64,000 nt of DNA from Lawsonibacter faecis (GTDB lineage: Bacteria > Bacillota > Clostridia > Oscillospirales > Oscillospiraceae). The stretch covers positions 1 through 64,000 of the forward strand of contig NZ_JACOPQ010000009.1 of the NCBI RefSeq assembly GCF_014287675.1, in the 5' to 3' direction. The notes below the pieces were generated by a model. It saw only the letters and a program-made list of their open reading frames with translations. It did not search any database and was not told the DNA's origin. Both the position numbers and the translations under genes were made by a program. The number at the start of each line of letters is the position of its first letter. Positions within the stretch are counted from its first letter, which is position 1. Positions 16,187 to 24,255 of this stretch are shown here, piece after piece.

Positions 16187-17572
16187 TTGAAAACCGTGAC
16201 CAACCGGACCATCGCCGCCTACTGCCTGCCCCAGTTTGCCGTGGGCCTCTTTACCGCCATGCTGAACAACTACCTCATCTATTTCTATCAGCCCTCCAGA
16301 GAATCGGGCTTGCCCACCCTCATCACCCAGGGCACGGTGATTCTGGGCGTCCTGACGGTGGTGGGCTTCGTGAAGGCCATCGGCCATGTCTTCGACGCCG
16401 TCACCGATCCGCTGGTGGCCTCCCTCAGCGACAAGAGCCGCAGCCCCGACGGCCGCCGCATCCCCTTTATGAAATGGGCTGCGGTGCCCTTCGGCCTCTC
16501 GGCCCTGCTCATTTTTTGTGTGCCCCAGAGTGCGCCCGGGATGGTCAACAACCTCTGGCTGGCCGTGTTCCTCTGGGCCTACTACCTCTTCTACACCCTT
16601 TACATGGTCCCCCAGGAGGCCCTTCTCCCCGAGATGATCCCCGCCGAGGGCCAGCGGGTCAACGCCTACACCATGCGCTCCTTCTTCTTCGTCACCGGCA
16701 GCGCGGTGGGATACGTCACCCCCCTCATTGTCAGCGGCCTCAAGAAGGCCGGGCTGCCCCCGGTGTGGGCCTGGCGGTGCACCTTCGCCCTCTTCACGGC
16801 GGTGGGGATTATCCTGCTGCTGGTGCCCGTCTTCACGATAAAGGAGAAGGATTACGTCCGCTCGGTCCAGCCCACCGTCTCCCTCAAGGAATCCATCAGG
16901 CACGCCTTTGCCAACAGGCACTTCCGGGCCGTGACCCTGGGGCAGCTCCTGGAGGGGACGGGGATGTCCTTCTTCCAGGCCTGTATTATGTACTACGTCA
17001 CCAGCCTCATGGGTCTGCCGGAGGAGGCCTCGGTGGCCATTCTGGCCGTCTCCATCGCCGGGTCCCTCCTGCTCTACCCCCTGATCAACCGCTGGGCCAA
17101 GCGCAGGGGTAAGCGGCTGCCCATCCTGCTGGGCTGCGCCGTCTTCACGCTGGCGGAGTTCGCCATCTGCTTCAGCGACGCGCTCCCCGGCAGCCCCATG
17201 GTGATGGCCCTCATCTTCGCGGTCTTCGTCTCCTTCCCCTTCGCGGTGCTCAACATCCTGCCCCACTCCATGATGGCCGACGTCATCCAGTACGACACCA
17301 TCACCACCGGCGTGAACCAGGAGGGCATTTTCAGCGCCGCCAAGAGCTTTATCACCAAGCTGGGCACCTCCCTGGCCATTATGATCGTCCCCTCCCTCAC
17401 GGTCATCGGGGCGGCTGCGGGGGAGAACATCGGCCGTCTGGGTCTCAAGCTCACCGCCGTGGCGGGCGGACTATTCTGCCTGGGGGCCATCATCGCGTTT
17501 CTCCGCTATAACGAGCGGGAGGTGCTGGGCGTCATCCGCGCCCACCGCGCCGGGAGGAAGGAGGGGAATTAA
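16187..17572 (+). CDS. MFS/GPH-type sugar or cation symporter
   Basis: The start is TTG at 16187 with AAGGAG 10 bp upstream; no in-frame ATG fits. The 461 residues form about 12 membrane helices. The pattern FDAVTDPLVASLSDKSRSPDGRRIPFMKW after the second helix is the glycoside-pentoside-hexuronide (GPH) version of the MFS loop 2-3 motif. Such proteins usually bring in sugars with Na+ or H+. The substrate is unknown. The next gene, an M20 peptidase, starts 4 bp after the stop, so the two are co-transcribed and may act on related compounds. Confidence 0.85.
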   Translation: MKTVTNRTIAAYCLPQFAVGLFTAMLNNYLIYFYQPSRESGLPTLITQGTVILGVLTVVGFVKAIGHVFDAVTDPLVASLSDKSRSPDGRRIPFMKWAAVPFGLSALLIFCVPQSAPGMVNNLWLAVFLWAYYLFYTLYMVPQEALLPEMIPAEGQRVNAYTMRSFFFVTGSAVGYVTPLIVSGLKKAGLPPVWAWRCTFALFTAVGIILLLVPVFTIKEKDYVRSVQPTVSLKESIRHAFANRHFRAVTLGQLLEGTGMSFFQACIMYYVTSLMGLPEEASVAILAVSIAGSLLLYPLINRWAKRRGKRLPILLGCAVFTLAEFAICFSDALPGSPMVMALIFAVFVSFPFAVLNILPHSMMADVIQYDTITTGVNQEGIFSAAKSFITKLGTSLAIMIVPSLTVIGAAAGENIGRLGLKLTAVAGGLFCLGAIIAFLRYNEREVLGVIRAHRAGRKEGN

Positions 17573-17575
17573 GCC

Positions 17576-19012
17576 GTGATCGCAATATGGACCGTTTTGG
17601 CCCTGGCCGCCCTCTTCCTGCTGACGCTTGTCTTCAACGCTCTGCGGGCGGGGCTTCGCCGCCCCAGGCCGGGAAGCGGACAGCCCCCCGTCCCGGAGAA
17701 CATCCGGGACGGGTACGCCCATGGGCTGGGACGGATGATCGCCTGCGCCACCGTCTCCCACAGGGGGGAGTATGACGACACGGAATTTGCCAAACTCCGG
17801 GACACGGTGCGCGCACTCTTCCCCCGGTTCCACGCCCGCGCGGAGTATCGGGTATTCGGGGAGGACTGCTGGGTGTACCGCATTCCCGGCGCGGACGGCG
17901 CCCGGGCGGTGATGCTCATGAGCCACCACGATGTGGCCGAGGCAGGCGACGCCGGGGCGTGGGACCATCCCCCCTTCTCCGGCGAGGTGGCGGACGGGGC
18001 GGTTTGGGGCCGGGGCGCGGTGGACACCAAGGGGCCGCTGTACGCCGAGCTCCAGGCCGTGGAGGAGCTGCTCGCGGAGGGATGGACGCCCCCCTGTGAT
18101 TTTTACCTGGCCTCCTCTCACAACGAGGAGATCGCCGGGGACGGCATCCCCCTGGCCGTAAAATATTTTCAGGAAAAGGGCGTGACCTTCGACTTCATTC
18201 TGGACGAGGGGGGCGCGGTCATCGCCCCGCCCATGCCGGGTATCTCCCAAAAATGCGCCATGATCGCCGTCCACGAGAAGGGCCGCTGCTCCCTCGGCTG
18301 CAGGGCGGAGGAGTCCGCGTCCCACGGCGGACTGGCGGGCAGGAGCGACACCCCCGTTATGCGAATGGCGAAGTTTATGATCGAGATGTCTGCCCGGCCT
18401 CCCTTCCGGCGCAGGCTCTACCCCGAGGTGCGGGCCATGTTTACCCAGCTCTGCCCCTATATGTGCTTCCCGCTGCGGCTCGTTTTCGCCAACCTCTGGT
18501 GCTTCTCCCCCCTGCTTCTCAAGCTCATGCCCAGGCTGAATCCCCAGGCCGGCGCCATGGTGGGCACCCTCTGCGCGTTCAACAGCGTGGAGGGCTCGGC
18601 GAAGGCACAAGCCTGCAGCGCCGAGGCCTTCCTCCGCTGTGTGCGGGAGGAGGACTTGAAGGCCGATCTAGCGGCCTTCGAGGCCGCCGCCGGGAGATAC
18701 GGCGTAACGGTGGAGCGGGGCGGCGAGTACGAGTACCACGCCCCCGCCGATTTGAGCAGTCCCGCACTGGCATACGTAAAGGAGTGCGCAGCGGCCGTCT
18801 TCCCCCAGTGCGCCTGCGCGCCCTTCCTCCTCCCGGCGGGTACCGACGCCCGGCACTTCTCCGCCCTGTGCCGCTCGGTCCTCCGCTTTGCACCCATCGA
18901 TCTGACGCCGGATCAGTTCGCCAGCGTCCACGGAAGAAACGAGAATCTGGACGTCAAGGCCCTGGCCGACGCGGTGGTCTTTTACAAGTACCTCCTGGCG
19001 CATCTCATGTAA
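17576..19012 (+). CDS. M20 family metallopeptidase with N-terminal membrane anchor
   Basis: GTG start 4 bp after the transporter stop, with GGAGG upstream. Residues 3-22 form one membrane helix, then a 450-residue M20 dipeptidase/carboxypeptidase domain follows. Metal and catalytic residues are visible: SHHDV, the Asp in GRGAVDTKG, the Glu pair in SHNEEIAGDG, the Asp in FILDEGGAV and the late His in GTDARHFS. The architecture resembles PM20D1-like N-acyl-amino-acid hydrolases and carboxypeptidase S. It probably removes acyl or peptide bonds from small substrates near the membrane. Coupling to the GPH transporter suggests a linked uptake and hydrolysis pair, which is inference. Confidence 0.88.
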   Translation: MIAIWTVLALAALFLLTLVFNALRAGLRRPRPGSGQPPVPENIRDGYAHGLGRMIACATVSHRGEYDDTEFAKLRDTVRALFPRFHARAEYRVFGEDCWVYRIPGADGARAVMLMSHHDVAEAGDAGAWDHPPFSGEVADGAVWGRGAVDTKGPLYAELQAVEELLAEGWTPPCDFYLASSHNEEIAGDGIPLAVKYFQEKGVTFDFILDEGGAVIAPPMPGISQKCAMIAVHEKGRCSLGCRAEESASHGGLAGRSDTPVMRMAKFMIEMSARPPFRRRLYPEVRAMFTQLCPYMCFPLRLVFANLWCFSPLLLKLMPRLNPQAGAMVGTLCAFNSVEGSAKAQACSAEAFLRCVREEDLKADLAAFEAAAGRYGVTVERGGEYEYHAPADLSSPALAYVKECAAAVFPQCACAPFLLPAGTDARHFSALCRSVLRFAPIDLTPDQFASVHGRNENLDVKALADAVVFYKYLLAHLM

Positions 19013-19058
19013 CGCGGCGGGCGGAAATACGGCTGAACGCAGGAGGTAAGGACGGCTT

Positions 19059-19943
19059 ATGACGCAACTGCACTTTGCCGCCAGGGTCCCGATTACCAGA
19101 GGTTGGTCTAAGGACCGGAAATACTGTGTCACGAAAGAGGACGGGGTAAAGTATCTGCTCCGCATTTCAGCGCCGGAGCGGTATGAGTCCATAAACTCCC
19201 TGTTTACCATGCTGAGGCAGGCGGATGCGCTGGGGATTCCCATATGCCGCCCGGTGGAGTTCGGCGTCTGCCGGGAGGGGGTCTATTCCCTGTATCACTG
19301 GATAGACGGCGTGGACGCGGAAGACGCGGTTTTGCATCTGCCCAGGGCCGAACAGTACGCCTTAGGGGCGGTGTCGGGAAAGATTTTAAAGAATATCCAC
19401 TCCATCCCCGCCCCCGCCGGGCAGGAGAATTGGTATACCCGCTTCTGCCGCAAGTATACAGCCAAGATACGCATGTACCGCGATTGCCCGGTGAAATACG
19501 AGGGGGGAGAAAAGCTGATCTCCTACCTGGAGTCCAACCGTGAGCTGCTGCGAAACCGGCCCCAGTGCTTTCAGCACGGCGACTATCACATTGGAAATAT
19601 GATGCTGGAACGCGGCGCACTGGTGGTTATAGACTTTGACCGCTTCGATTTCGGGGACCCCTGGGAAGAGTTCAACCGCATCGTGTGGTGCGCTCAGACC
19701 TGTCCGCCCTTCGCCGTGGGACAGTTGGAGGGGTATTTCGGCGGCAGGCCGCCGGAGTCGTTTTTCGCATTGCTGGCCTTCTACATCGCCAGCAACACGC
19801 TATCCTCCGTACCCTGGGCCATGTCCTTCGGAAAGGAGCAGGTGGAGGTCATGCTGCGGCAGGCCCGGGAGGTGCTGTCCTGGTATGACGGGATGCGAAC
19901 CACAGTTCCCGCATGGTACTCCACATATGATCACAGCTCATGA
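19059..19943 (+). CDS. Aminoglycoside phosphotransferase-like kinase
   Basis: A 294-residue APH/choline-kinase-fold protein. The catalytic loop HGDYHIGNMML (near residue 172) supplies the Asp base and Asn. The metal motif follows as VVIDFDRFDFGDPWEEF. The N-terminal lobe is short but has SKDRKYCVTKEDGVKYLLR for ATP. The family includes antibiotic kinases, homoserine and choline kinases, and many housekeeping proteins; nothing here shows resistance. AGGAGG precedes the ATG. A bidirectional terminator follows. Confidence 0.83.
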   Translation: MTQLHFAARVPITRGWSKDRKYCVTKEDGVKYLLRISAPERYESINSLFTMLRQADALGIPICRPVEFGVCREGVYSLYHWIDGVDAEDAVLHLPRAEQYALGAVSGKILKNIHSIPAPAGQENWYTRFCRKYTAKIRMYRDCPVKYEGGEKLISYLESNRELLRNRPQCFQHGDYHIGNMMLERGALVVIDFDRFDFGDPWEEFNRIVWCAQTCPPFAVGQLEGYFGGRPPESFFALLAFYIASNTLSSVPWAMSFGKEQVEVMLRQAREVLSWYDGMRTTVPAWYSTYDHSS

Positions 19944-19977
19944 AAGAAGCCTCTGAACCTTGGTTCAGAGGCTTCTT
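19944..19977. terminator. Bidirectional terminator
   Basis: The 16-bp stem 19944-19959 and 19962-19977 with T-tracts on both strands lies between convergent genes. Confidence 0.88.
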
Positions 19978-19978
19978 T

Positions 19979-20491
19979 TTACGTCCGTGCTTCGTAGACA
20001 TATTCGTAGGACGGAAAGGTCCGGTCCAGCGATTTGGAGTCGTACGTCCCCTCCCCCTCCAGCACAAAGCCGCATTTCTCAATCAGCCGTCTGGACGGCT
20101 CGTTCTCCTGAAAGCAGCAGGCGTAGATATGTCTGACGCCCCGGGTGGGGAGGTATTCAAGCAGCTTCCCCACCGCCTCCGCCATCAGGCCCCGGCGCTG
20201 GTAGTCCCGGTGCAGCACAAACCCCAGCTCCCTGGTGTCCGCCCTGCCGTTTTCCGAGTCCGGGTGGGCGGCGATATGGCCGATCACCTTCCCGCTCTCC
20301 CGGTGCTCGACGGCGAAGATGTCCGGGTTTCTCAGATATCTCTCCAGCACCCGCCGGGATTCGTCCACCGACCCGTGGTGCCGCCACCCGGCCATCTCGC
20401 CCACGCCGGGCTGGCTGCTGTACTCATGCAGGTCCCGGAGGTCTGCCGCCCGGAAGGGCCGCAGCAAGAGCCTGCGCGTCTCCAACTCCAT
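19979..20491 (-). CDS. GNAT acetyltransferase, RimJ/RimL type
   Basis: A 170-residue GNAT protein. It opens with the RimJ/L-like METRRLLLRPF pattern (MELETRRLLLRPFRAADL). The acetyl-CoA loop is in HRDYQRRGLMAEAVGKLLEYL, and the fold ends with NEPSRRLIEKCGFVLEGEGTY. It should transfer an acetyl group to an amine, either a protein N-terminus or a small molecule. The ATG follows AGAGGAGGCG. It stands alone between terminators. Confidence 0.9.
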   Translation of the reverse strand: MELETRRLLLRPFRAADLRDLHEYSSQPGVGEMAGWRHHGSVDESRRVLERYLRNPDIFAVEHRESGKVIGHIAAHPDSENGRADTRELGFVLHRDYQRRGLMAEAVGKLLEYLPTRGVRHIYACCFQENEPSRRLIEKCGFVLEGEGTYDSKSLDRTFPSYEYVYEART

Positions 20492-20693
20492 GGGAACGCC
20501 TCCTCTTTTTATGCTGAGTCATCCAGGCTGCCCCCGGACTTCTTCAGAACCAGAGAAATATCGCCGGGAGACCTGACGGCGGCGACGCGGATGCAGGTCC
20601 GCCGCCGCGTTCAGCCCCGCCATATTGGCAGCGCCGACTGCCCCTTTGGGTCCAATACTGCGCAGTTTTGTAGTCCTACCATGAAACCCACAT

Positions 20694-20818
20694 AAAAAAG
20701 CCCTCCAAGCTGATATTCAATGTCATTCAATTCAGTGCTTTCCCGTTCATCTGTCATTCAAACACGGCGCGCTGAAACCCTTGAGTAAATGACATTGAAC
20801 CAATATTGGGGGGCTTTT
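20694..20818 (-). terminator. Long imperfect inverted repeat ending the trpXYZ operon
   Basis: The outer arms 20694-20727 and 20788-20818 pair imperfectly (AAAAAGCCCTCC with GGGGGGCTTTT; AATGTCATT with AATGACATT), and the minus-strand product ends in TTTTTT. A third related motif, GTCATTCAA, lies in the loop (20753-20761). At 125 bp it is far longer than a normal terminator and could be a MITE used as one. The rest of 20492-20693 shows nothing I can name. Confidence 0.6.
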
Positions 20819-20823
20819 GGGGG

Positions 20824-21624
20824 TTATGAGAGCAAAATGCGGTCGTTATCCAGCCCTTTTCCCACATTTTCCTTAAATTGAACCAGCAGTTCTTCCACGG
20901 TCATGTTTTTCCGCGCCTCGCCGCCCACGTCCAGAACGATGCGGCCGGAGTCCATCATGAGGGTGCGGTTGCCCAGCTCCAGGGCGTTTTTCATGTTGTG
21001 GGTAACCATGAGGCAGGTGATGTTTCCGCCCGCCACAATCTCCCGGGTGAGGGTGAGCACCTTGTCGGCAGTCTCCGGGTCCAGGGCGGCGGTGTGCTCG
21101 TCCAGGAGGAGGAGATCCGGGGGGACCATGGTGGCCATCAGCAGGGCCAGGGCCTGCCGCTGTCCGCCGGAGAGCAGGCCCACGCTCTGGCGCATCCGGT
21201 CCTCCAGGCCCATGCCCAGCCGGGCGAGCTGCTCCCGGAAGGCGGCCTTGTCCGCCTTGCTGACCCGGCTGAAATAGGCCCGCTGGCTCTTGCCCGCACG
21301 GAGGTAGGCCAGGGCCATGTTCTCCTCAATGGTCATGTGGGGCGCGGTGCCCCGCATGGGGTCCTGGAAGAGGTGCCCCATCTGGCGGCTGCGGCGATAC
21401 TCCGCCTCGTAGGTGATGTCCCGCCCGGCCAGGGAGATGCTGCCCTGGTCGGTGATGAAGCCACCGGCGATGGCATTGAATAGGGTGGACTTGCCCGCGC
21501 CGTTGGAGCCCACGATGGTTGCGAAGTCCCCCCGCTCCATGTGGAGGCTCACGCCGCTGAGGGCCTTCTTCTCGTTGACGGTGCCGGGGTTGAAGGTCTT
21601 GGAGATATTGACGATGTCAAGCAC
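20824..21624 (-). CDS. trpZ: ABC transporter ATPase, TrpZ-like
   Basis: GTG start at 21622-21624 behind GAGGAGGG; it overlaps the permease stop by 8 bp. The 266-residue ATPase has Walker A (GSNGAGKST), signature (LSGGQRQAL), Walker B (LLLLDEHTAALDP) and the H-loop (MVTHNM). It belongs to the COG1101 group that pairs with COG2984/COG4120 partners. Comparative genomics names these TrpXYZ when they are under Trp control. It powers uptake through the permease encoded upstream. Confidence 0.85.
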   Translation of the reverse strand: MLDIVNISKTFNPGTVNEKKALSGVSLHMERGDFATIVGSNGAGKSTLFNAIAGGFITDQGSISLAGRDITYEAEYRRSRQMGHLFQDPMRGTAPHMTIEENMALAYLRAGKSQRAYFSRVSKADKAAFREQLARLGMGLEDRMRQSVGLLSGGQRQALALLMATMVPPDLLLLDEHTAALDPETADKVLTLTREIVAGGNITCLMVTHNMKNALELGNRTLMMDSGRIVLDVGGEARKNMTVEELLVQFKENVGKGLDNDRILLS

Positions 21625-22525
21625 GGTGGTCCCTCCTCTCGGCCAGGGCGGCGTGCTTTTGCTTCTCAAAGCCGATCCAGCGCTTGATGGCGGGGGCGGC
21701 GATGGCCGCGCCCACAATGATGGCGGAGACCAGCTTCATGTACTCGGCGGGGAGGTTGGCCCGGAGGGCGGCGGCATAGATGATGCGGTAGATGATGCTG
21801 CCCGCCAGCACGCCCAGCACCCGGCGGACCATGGAGCCCTTGCCGATGAGGGTCTCGCCGATGACCAGGGCGGCCAGACCGATGACTACCATGCCGGTGC
21901 CCATATTCACGTCGGCGCTGGAGGTGGACTGAACCACCAGCGCCCCGGAGAGGCCGGTCATGGCGTTGGCGAGGCAGAGGCCCACGGTGATGGTGAAGTT
22001 GGGATTGATGGAGGAGGCCCGGACCATGTCCTTATTGTCCCCCGTGGCCCGGATGGAGAGGCCCAGCCGGGTGCCCAGGAACCACACCAGGGCGGCGCAC
22101 ATGGCCAGCACCACCACGGCGCAGACCACCAGCTTGGTGGCGCTGCCCAGGCCCAGGCCCTCCGCCAGTGAGAAGATGGTCTCCCTGCGGAAAATGGAGC
22201 GGTTGCTGGAGCCCATAACCATCAGGTTGACGGTGTAGAGGCCGATATTGGTGACGATGCCCGCCAGTATGGAGGGCACGGCCAGCTTGGTCTGGAGGAA
22301 CGCGGTGATGAAGCCCGCGGCGGCGGCGGCGGCCATGGCCGCGGGGATGGCCAGGATGGGGTGCCCCGCCAGACAGACCATGGCTGACACGGCGCAGCCC
22401 AGGGTAAAGGAGCCGTCGGTGGTAAGGTCGGCAATGTCCAGAATGGAGTAGCTCAGGAAGAGCGCCAGGGCCACCGGGGCATAGAGCGCTCCGGCCTCCA
22501 GGGCGGTCTGGACGATGTAAAGCAT
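21617..22525 (-). CDS. trpY: ABC transporter permease, TrpY-like
   Basis: A 302-residue inner-membrane protein with about eight hydrophobic helices. It contains LADLTTDGSFTLGCAVSAM and GLCLANAMTGLSGALVVQ, as in the COG4120 permeases related to the branched-chain amino acid transporter permeases. The ATG at 22523-22525 is preceded by AAAGGAG at 10 bp. A 19-bp hairpin separates it from trpX. It acts with the neighbouring ATPase and binding protein. Confidence 0.87.
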   Translation of the reverse strand: MLYIVQTALEAGALYAPVALALFLSYSILDIADLTTDGSFTLGCAVSAMVCLAGHPILAIPAAMAAAAAAGFITAFLQTKLAVPSILAGIVTNIGLYTVNLMVMGSSNRSIFRRETIFSLAEGLGLGSATKLVVCAVVVLAMCAALVWFLGTRLGLSIRATGDNKDMVRASSINPNFTITVGLCLANAMTGLSGALVVQSTSSADVNMGTGMVVIGLAALVIGETLIGKGSMVRRVLGVLAGSIIYRIIYAAALRANLPAEYMKLVSAIIVGAAIAAPAIKRWIGFEKQKHAALAERRDHRA

Positions 22526-22548
22526 AGGGGTGATGCTCCTTTCATAGA

Positions 22549-22590
22549 CGCATCTCCCGCCCCTGACAAAAGTCAGGGGCGGGAGATGCG
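22549..22590 (-). promoter_or_regulatory. Perfect 19-bp intercistronic hairpin between trpX and trpY
   Basis: Bases 22549-22567 pair exactly with 22572-22590 around an AAAA loop. On the minus strand no U-tract follows, so it is not a normal terminator. Such hairpins protect the upstream message and favour a high yield of binding protein over permease. Confidence 0.7.
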
Positions 22591-22676
22591 GGAGTTAACG
22601 TGAATAACGGCAGGTAAAAGCACGCAGCCGCTTATCTGCTTTGAGGCCGGCTTTTTCCGTTTTCACCCTCGTTTCA

Positions 22677-23738
22677 TTACTCCTCGGTGGTCTGCACCTC
22701 AACAACCTGCCCAGCCAGGGTGGAGAAGACCGAGTAGTCCGCGCCCAGGGCGGCGGCGGTCTCGGTGTTGACGGTGATGATGCCGCCGTCCATCACATGG
22801 TACTCGGGAACGGCGCCGGTCTGGAGGATGTCCAGGGTCATGTCGGCGGTATAGGCGCCCAGGTCGCCGTAGTTCACGCCGCTGGTGGCGAAGGCGCCGT
22901 TGCGTACGAAGGAGTCGGCCCCGGTGTAGTGGGGGACGCCTGCGCCGGCCAGGATGGGGGCGATGGCCAGCTCGGCGGCCATGACCACATTGTCGGTCGG
23001 AGTGAAGACGGCGTCCACCTGGTCCAGCATGGAGTTGACGGCGGCGATGACCTCATCGTTGGTGTTGCCGGTCTTCTCCACGTAGCTGATGTTCTTGCTG
23101 TCCAGATACTCCTTGGCGTCGGCGATGGGCACCACGCTGTTGTCCTGAGAGTTGGAGTAGAGCAGGCCCACGGTCTTCACGTCCGGGTTCAGCGCCAGCA
23201 TCATGTCCAGGATGAAGGGGGTGTTCAGCGCGTCGCTGGTGCCGGTGACGTAGTCGATGCCGGTGAGGCCGCCGGTCTCGGGGTCGCTGACGGCGGCGTA
23301 AACGACGGGGGTCTTGGTCTTCTCGGCGGCCACCACCATCTGCTGGGCGGCCAGGGTGCCGATGGGGATGATGGCGTCATAGCCGTCTGCCACCACCTGG
23401 GCGCCGATCTGGCTCAGGAGCGTGGGGTCGTTCTGGCCGCTGAAATCCTGGTAGGTGACGCTCACGCCCAGCTCGGCCGCCTTGGCGTCCAGCTCGGCCT
23501 CGACAGCCTCGCGGATCTCGTCCATGGAGGCGTGGTCCAGCTGCTGGACCACGGCGATTTTATAGCCCGCGCCGCCGTCCTGGCCCTGCGCGCCCCCATT
23601 CTGGGAGGGGCTGGGGCTGGCGGCGTCCCCGCCGGAAGGGGCGGCGGAACAGGCGGCCAGGGAGAGGGTCAGGGCCATTGCGGCGGAGAGGGACAGGATT
23701 TTCTTGAGATTCAGCTTTTTCATGGTGTTTTCCTCCAT
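22677..23738 (-). CDS. trpX: Substrate-binding lipoprotein, TrpX-like
   Basis: A 353-residue binding protein of the ABC-substrate-binding (DUF534/COG2984) family. The signal ends in a lipobox (LTLSLAACSAAP), so it is tethered outside the membrane. A Ser/Pro/Gly-rich linker leads to the domain starting YKIAVVQQLDHASMDEIREAVEAEL. Family members are annotated for tryptophan or tyrosine uptake. The Trp T-box upstream makes tryptophan the best guess. A shorter start at the MKKLNLKK position (five codons in) is equally possible; its ribosome site is GGAGGAAAACACC. Confidence 0.87.
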   Translation of the reverse strand: MEENTMKKLNLKKILSLSAAMALTLSLAACSAAPSGGDAASPSPSQNGGAQGQDGGAGYKIAVVQQLDHASMDEIREAVEAELDAKAAELGVSVTYQDFSGQNDPTLLSQIGAQVVADGYDAIIPIGTLAAQQMVVAAEKTKTPVVYAAVSDPETGGLTGIDYVTGTSDALNTPFILDMMLALNPDVKTVGLLYSNSQDNSVVPIADAKEYLDSKNISYVEKTGNTNDEVIAAVNSMLDQVDAVFTPTDNVVMAAELAIAPILAGAGVPHYTGADSFVRNGAFATSGVNYGDLGAYTADMTLDILQTGAVPEYHVMDGGIITVNTETAAALGADYSVFSTLAGQVVEVQTTEE

Positions 23739-23812
23739 TAGTTTGATTTTTGGGCGGCGGATGGAGGGGCCGGTGCCGGCGGCCTTGCTTGGAAGCGGTC
23801 CAATGCAACAAA

Positions 23813-24095
23813 AAAAGCGCCCTCATCCCATTCCTGGGACAAAAGCACTGCGCTTCTGCGATACCACCCAAATTGGCGCCTGCGCGCCCACTCGCTTCAC
23901 GTACCATCATACGTGCCCGGTGGATAACGGGTGGGAACCCGTCGGCATCTACTGGGTCCTGGGACCGTTCAAGCCGCCCTCCGAAGTCCATTCACCGCCC
24001 GCCTCAGACCCCGCTCACACTCTCCGGGGCTCGCTTTGCATCCGCTTATGGCCGCTACTTCTCTCCGTCATCGGTTTCAAGTATTGCTTTGTTGT
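23813..24095 (-). ncRNA. T-box leader, Trp specifier (UGG)
   Basis: On the minus strand the specifier loop contains GAA-UGG-A, with UGG at 23988-23990. The T-box core TGGGTGGTATCGCAG lies at about 23856-23870. The terminator arm (AAGCGC … GCGCTT) ends in seven Ts near 23813. Uncharged tRNA-Trp should allow read-through into trpXYZ. The specifier and the transporter family agree, which supports both assignments. Confidence 0.93.
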
Positions 24096-24100
24096 AATGC

Positions 24101-24129
24101 ATTATACGTATGCCGCCTCCATTTGTCAA
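24101..24129 (-). promoter_or_regulatory. Consensus sigma-A promoter of trpXYZ
   Basis: TTGACA (24124-24129), a 17-bp spacer and TATAAT (24101-24106) on the minus strand: a full consensus match. Confidence 0.93.
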
Positions 24130-24147
24130 CCACAAATTTCAAGGCGC

Positions 24148-24240
24148 TCCCCGCAGGGGCGGCCCAAAGGCCGCTCCCTGCGGACTTATCCGAACCCTGC
24201 GGGAAGCGTTCAGCCCGAGAGGCGGGACTGAGTCCGCCTC
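24148..24240. other. Two GC hairpins after the EamA gene
   Basis: GCAGGGGCGGCC/GGCCGCTCCCTGC (about 24153-24178) and GAGAGGCGG/CCGCCTCTC (about 24214-24241) each form a stem, but neither is followed by a T-tract on the minus strand. They may end the EamA transcript. No gene is visible in 24130-24255. Confidence 0.4.
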
Positions 24241-24255
24241 TCCGCGCGGTCTGCT

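Noticed and set aside
19059..19943. Antibiotic resistance gene (aminoglycoside phosphotransferase)
   Set aside because: Only the general kinase fold is visible; most chromosomal members of this family are not resistance enzymes and nothing in the context suggests one.
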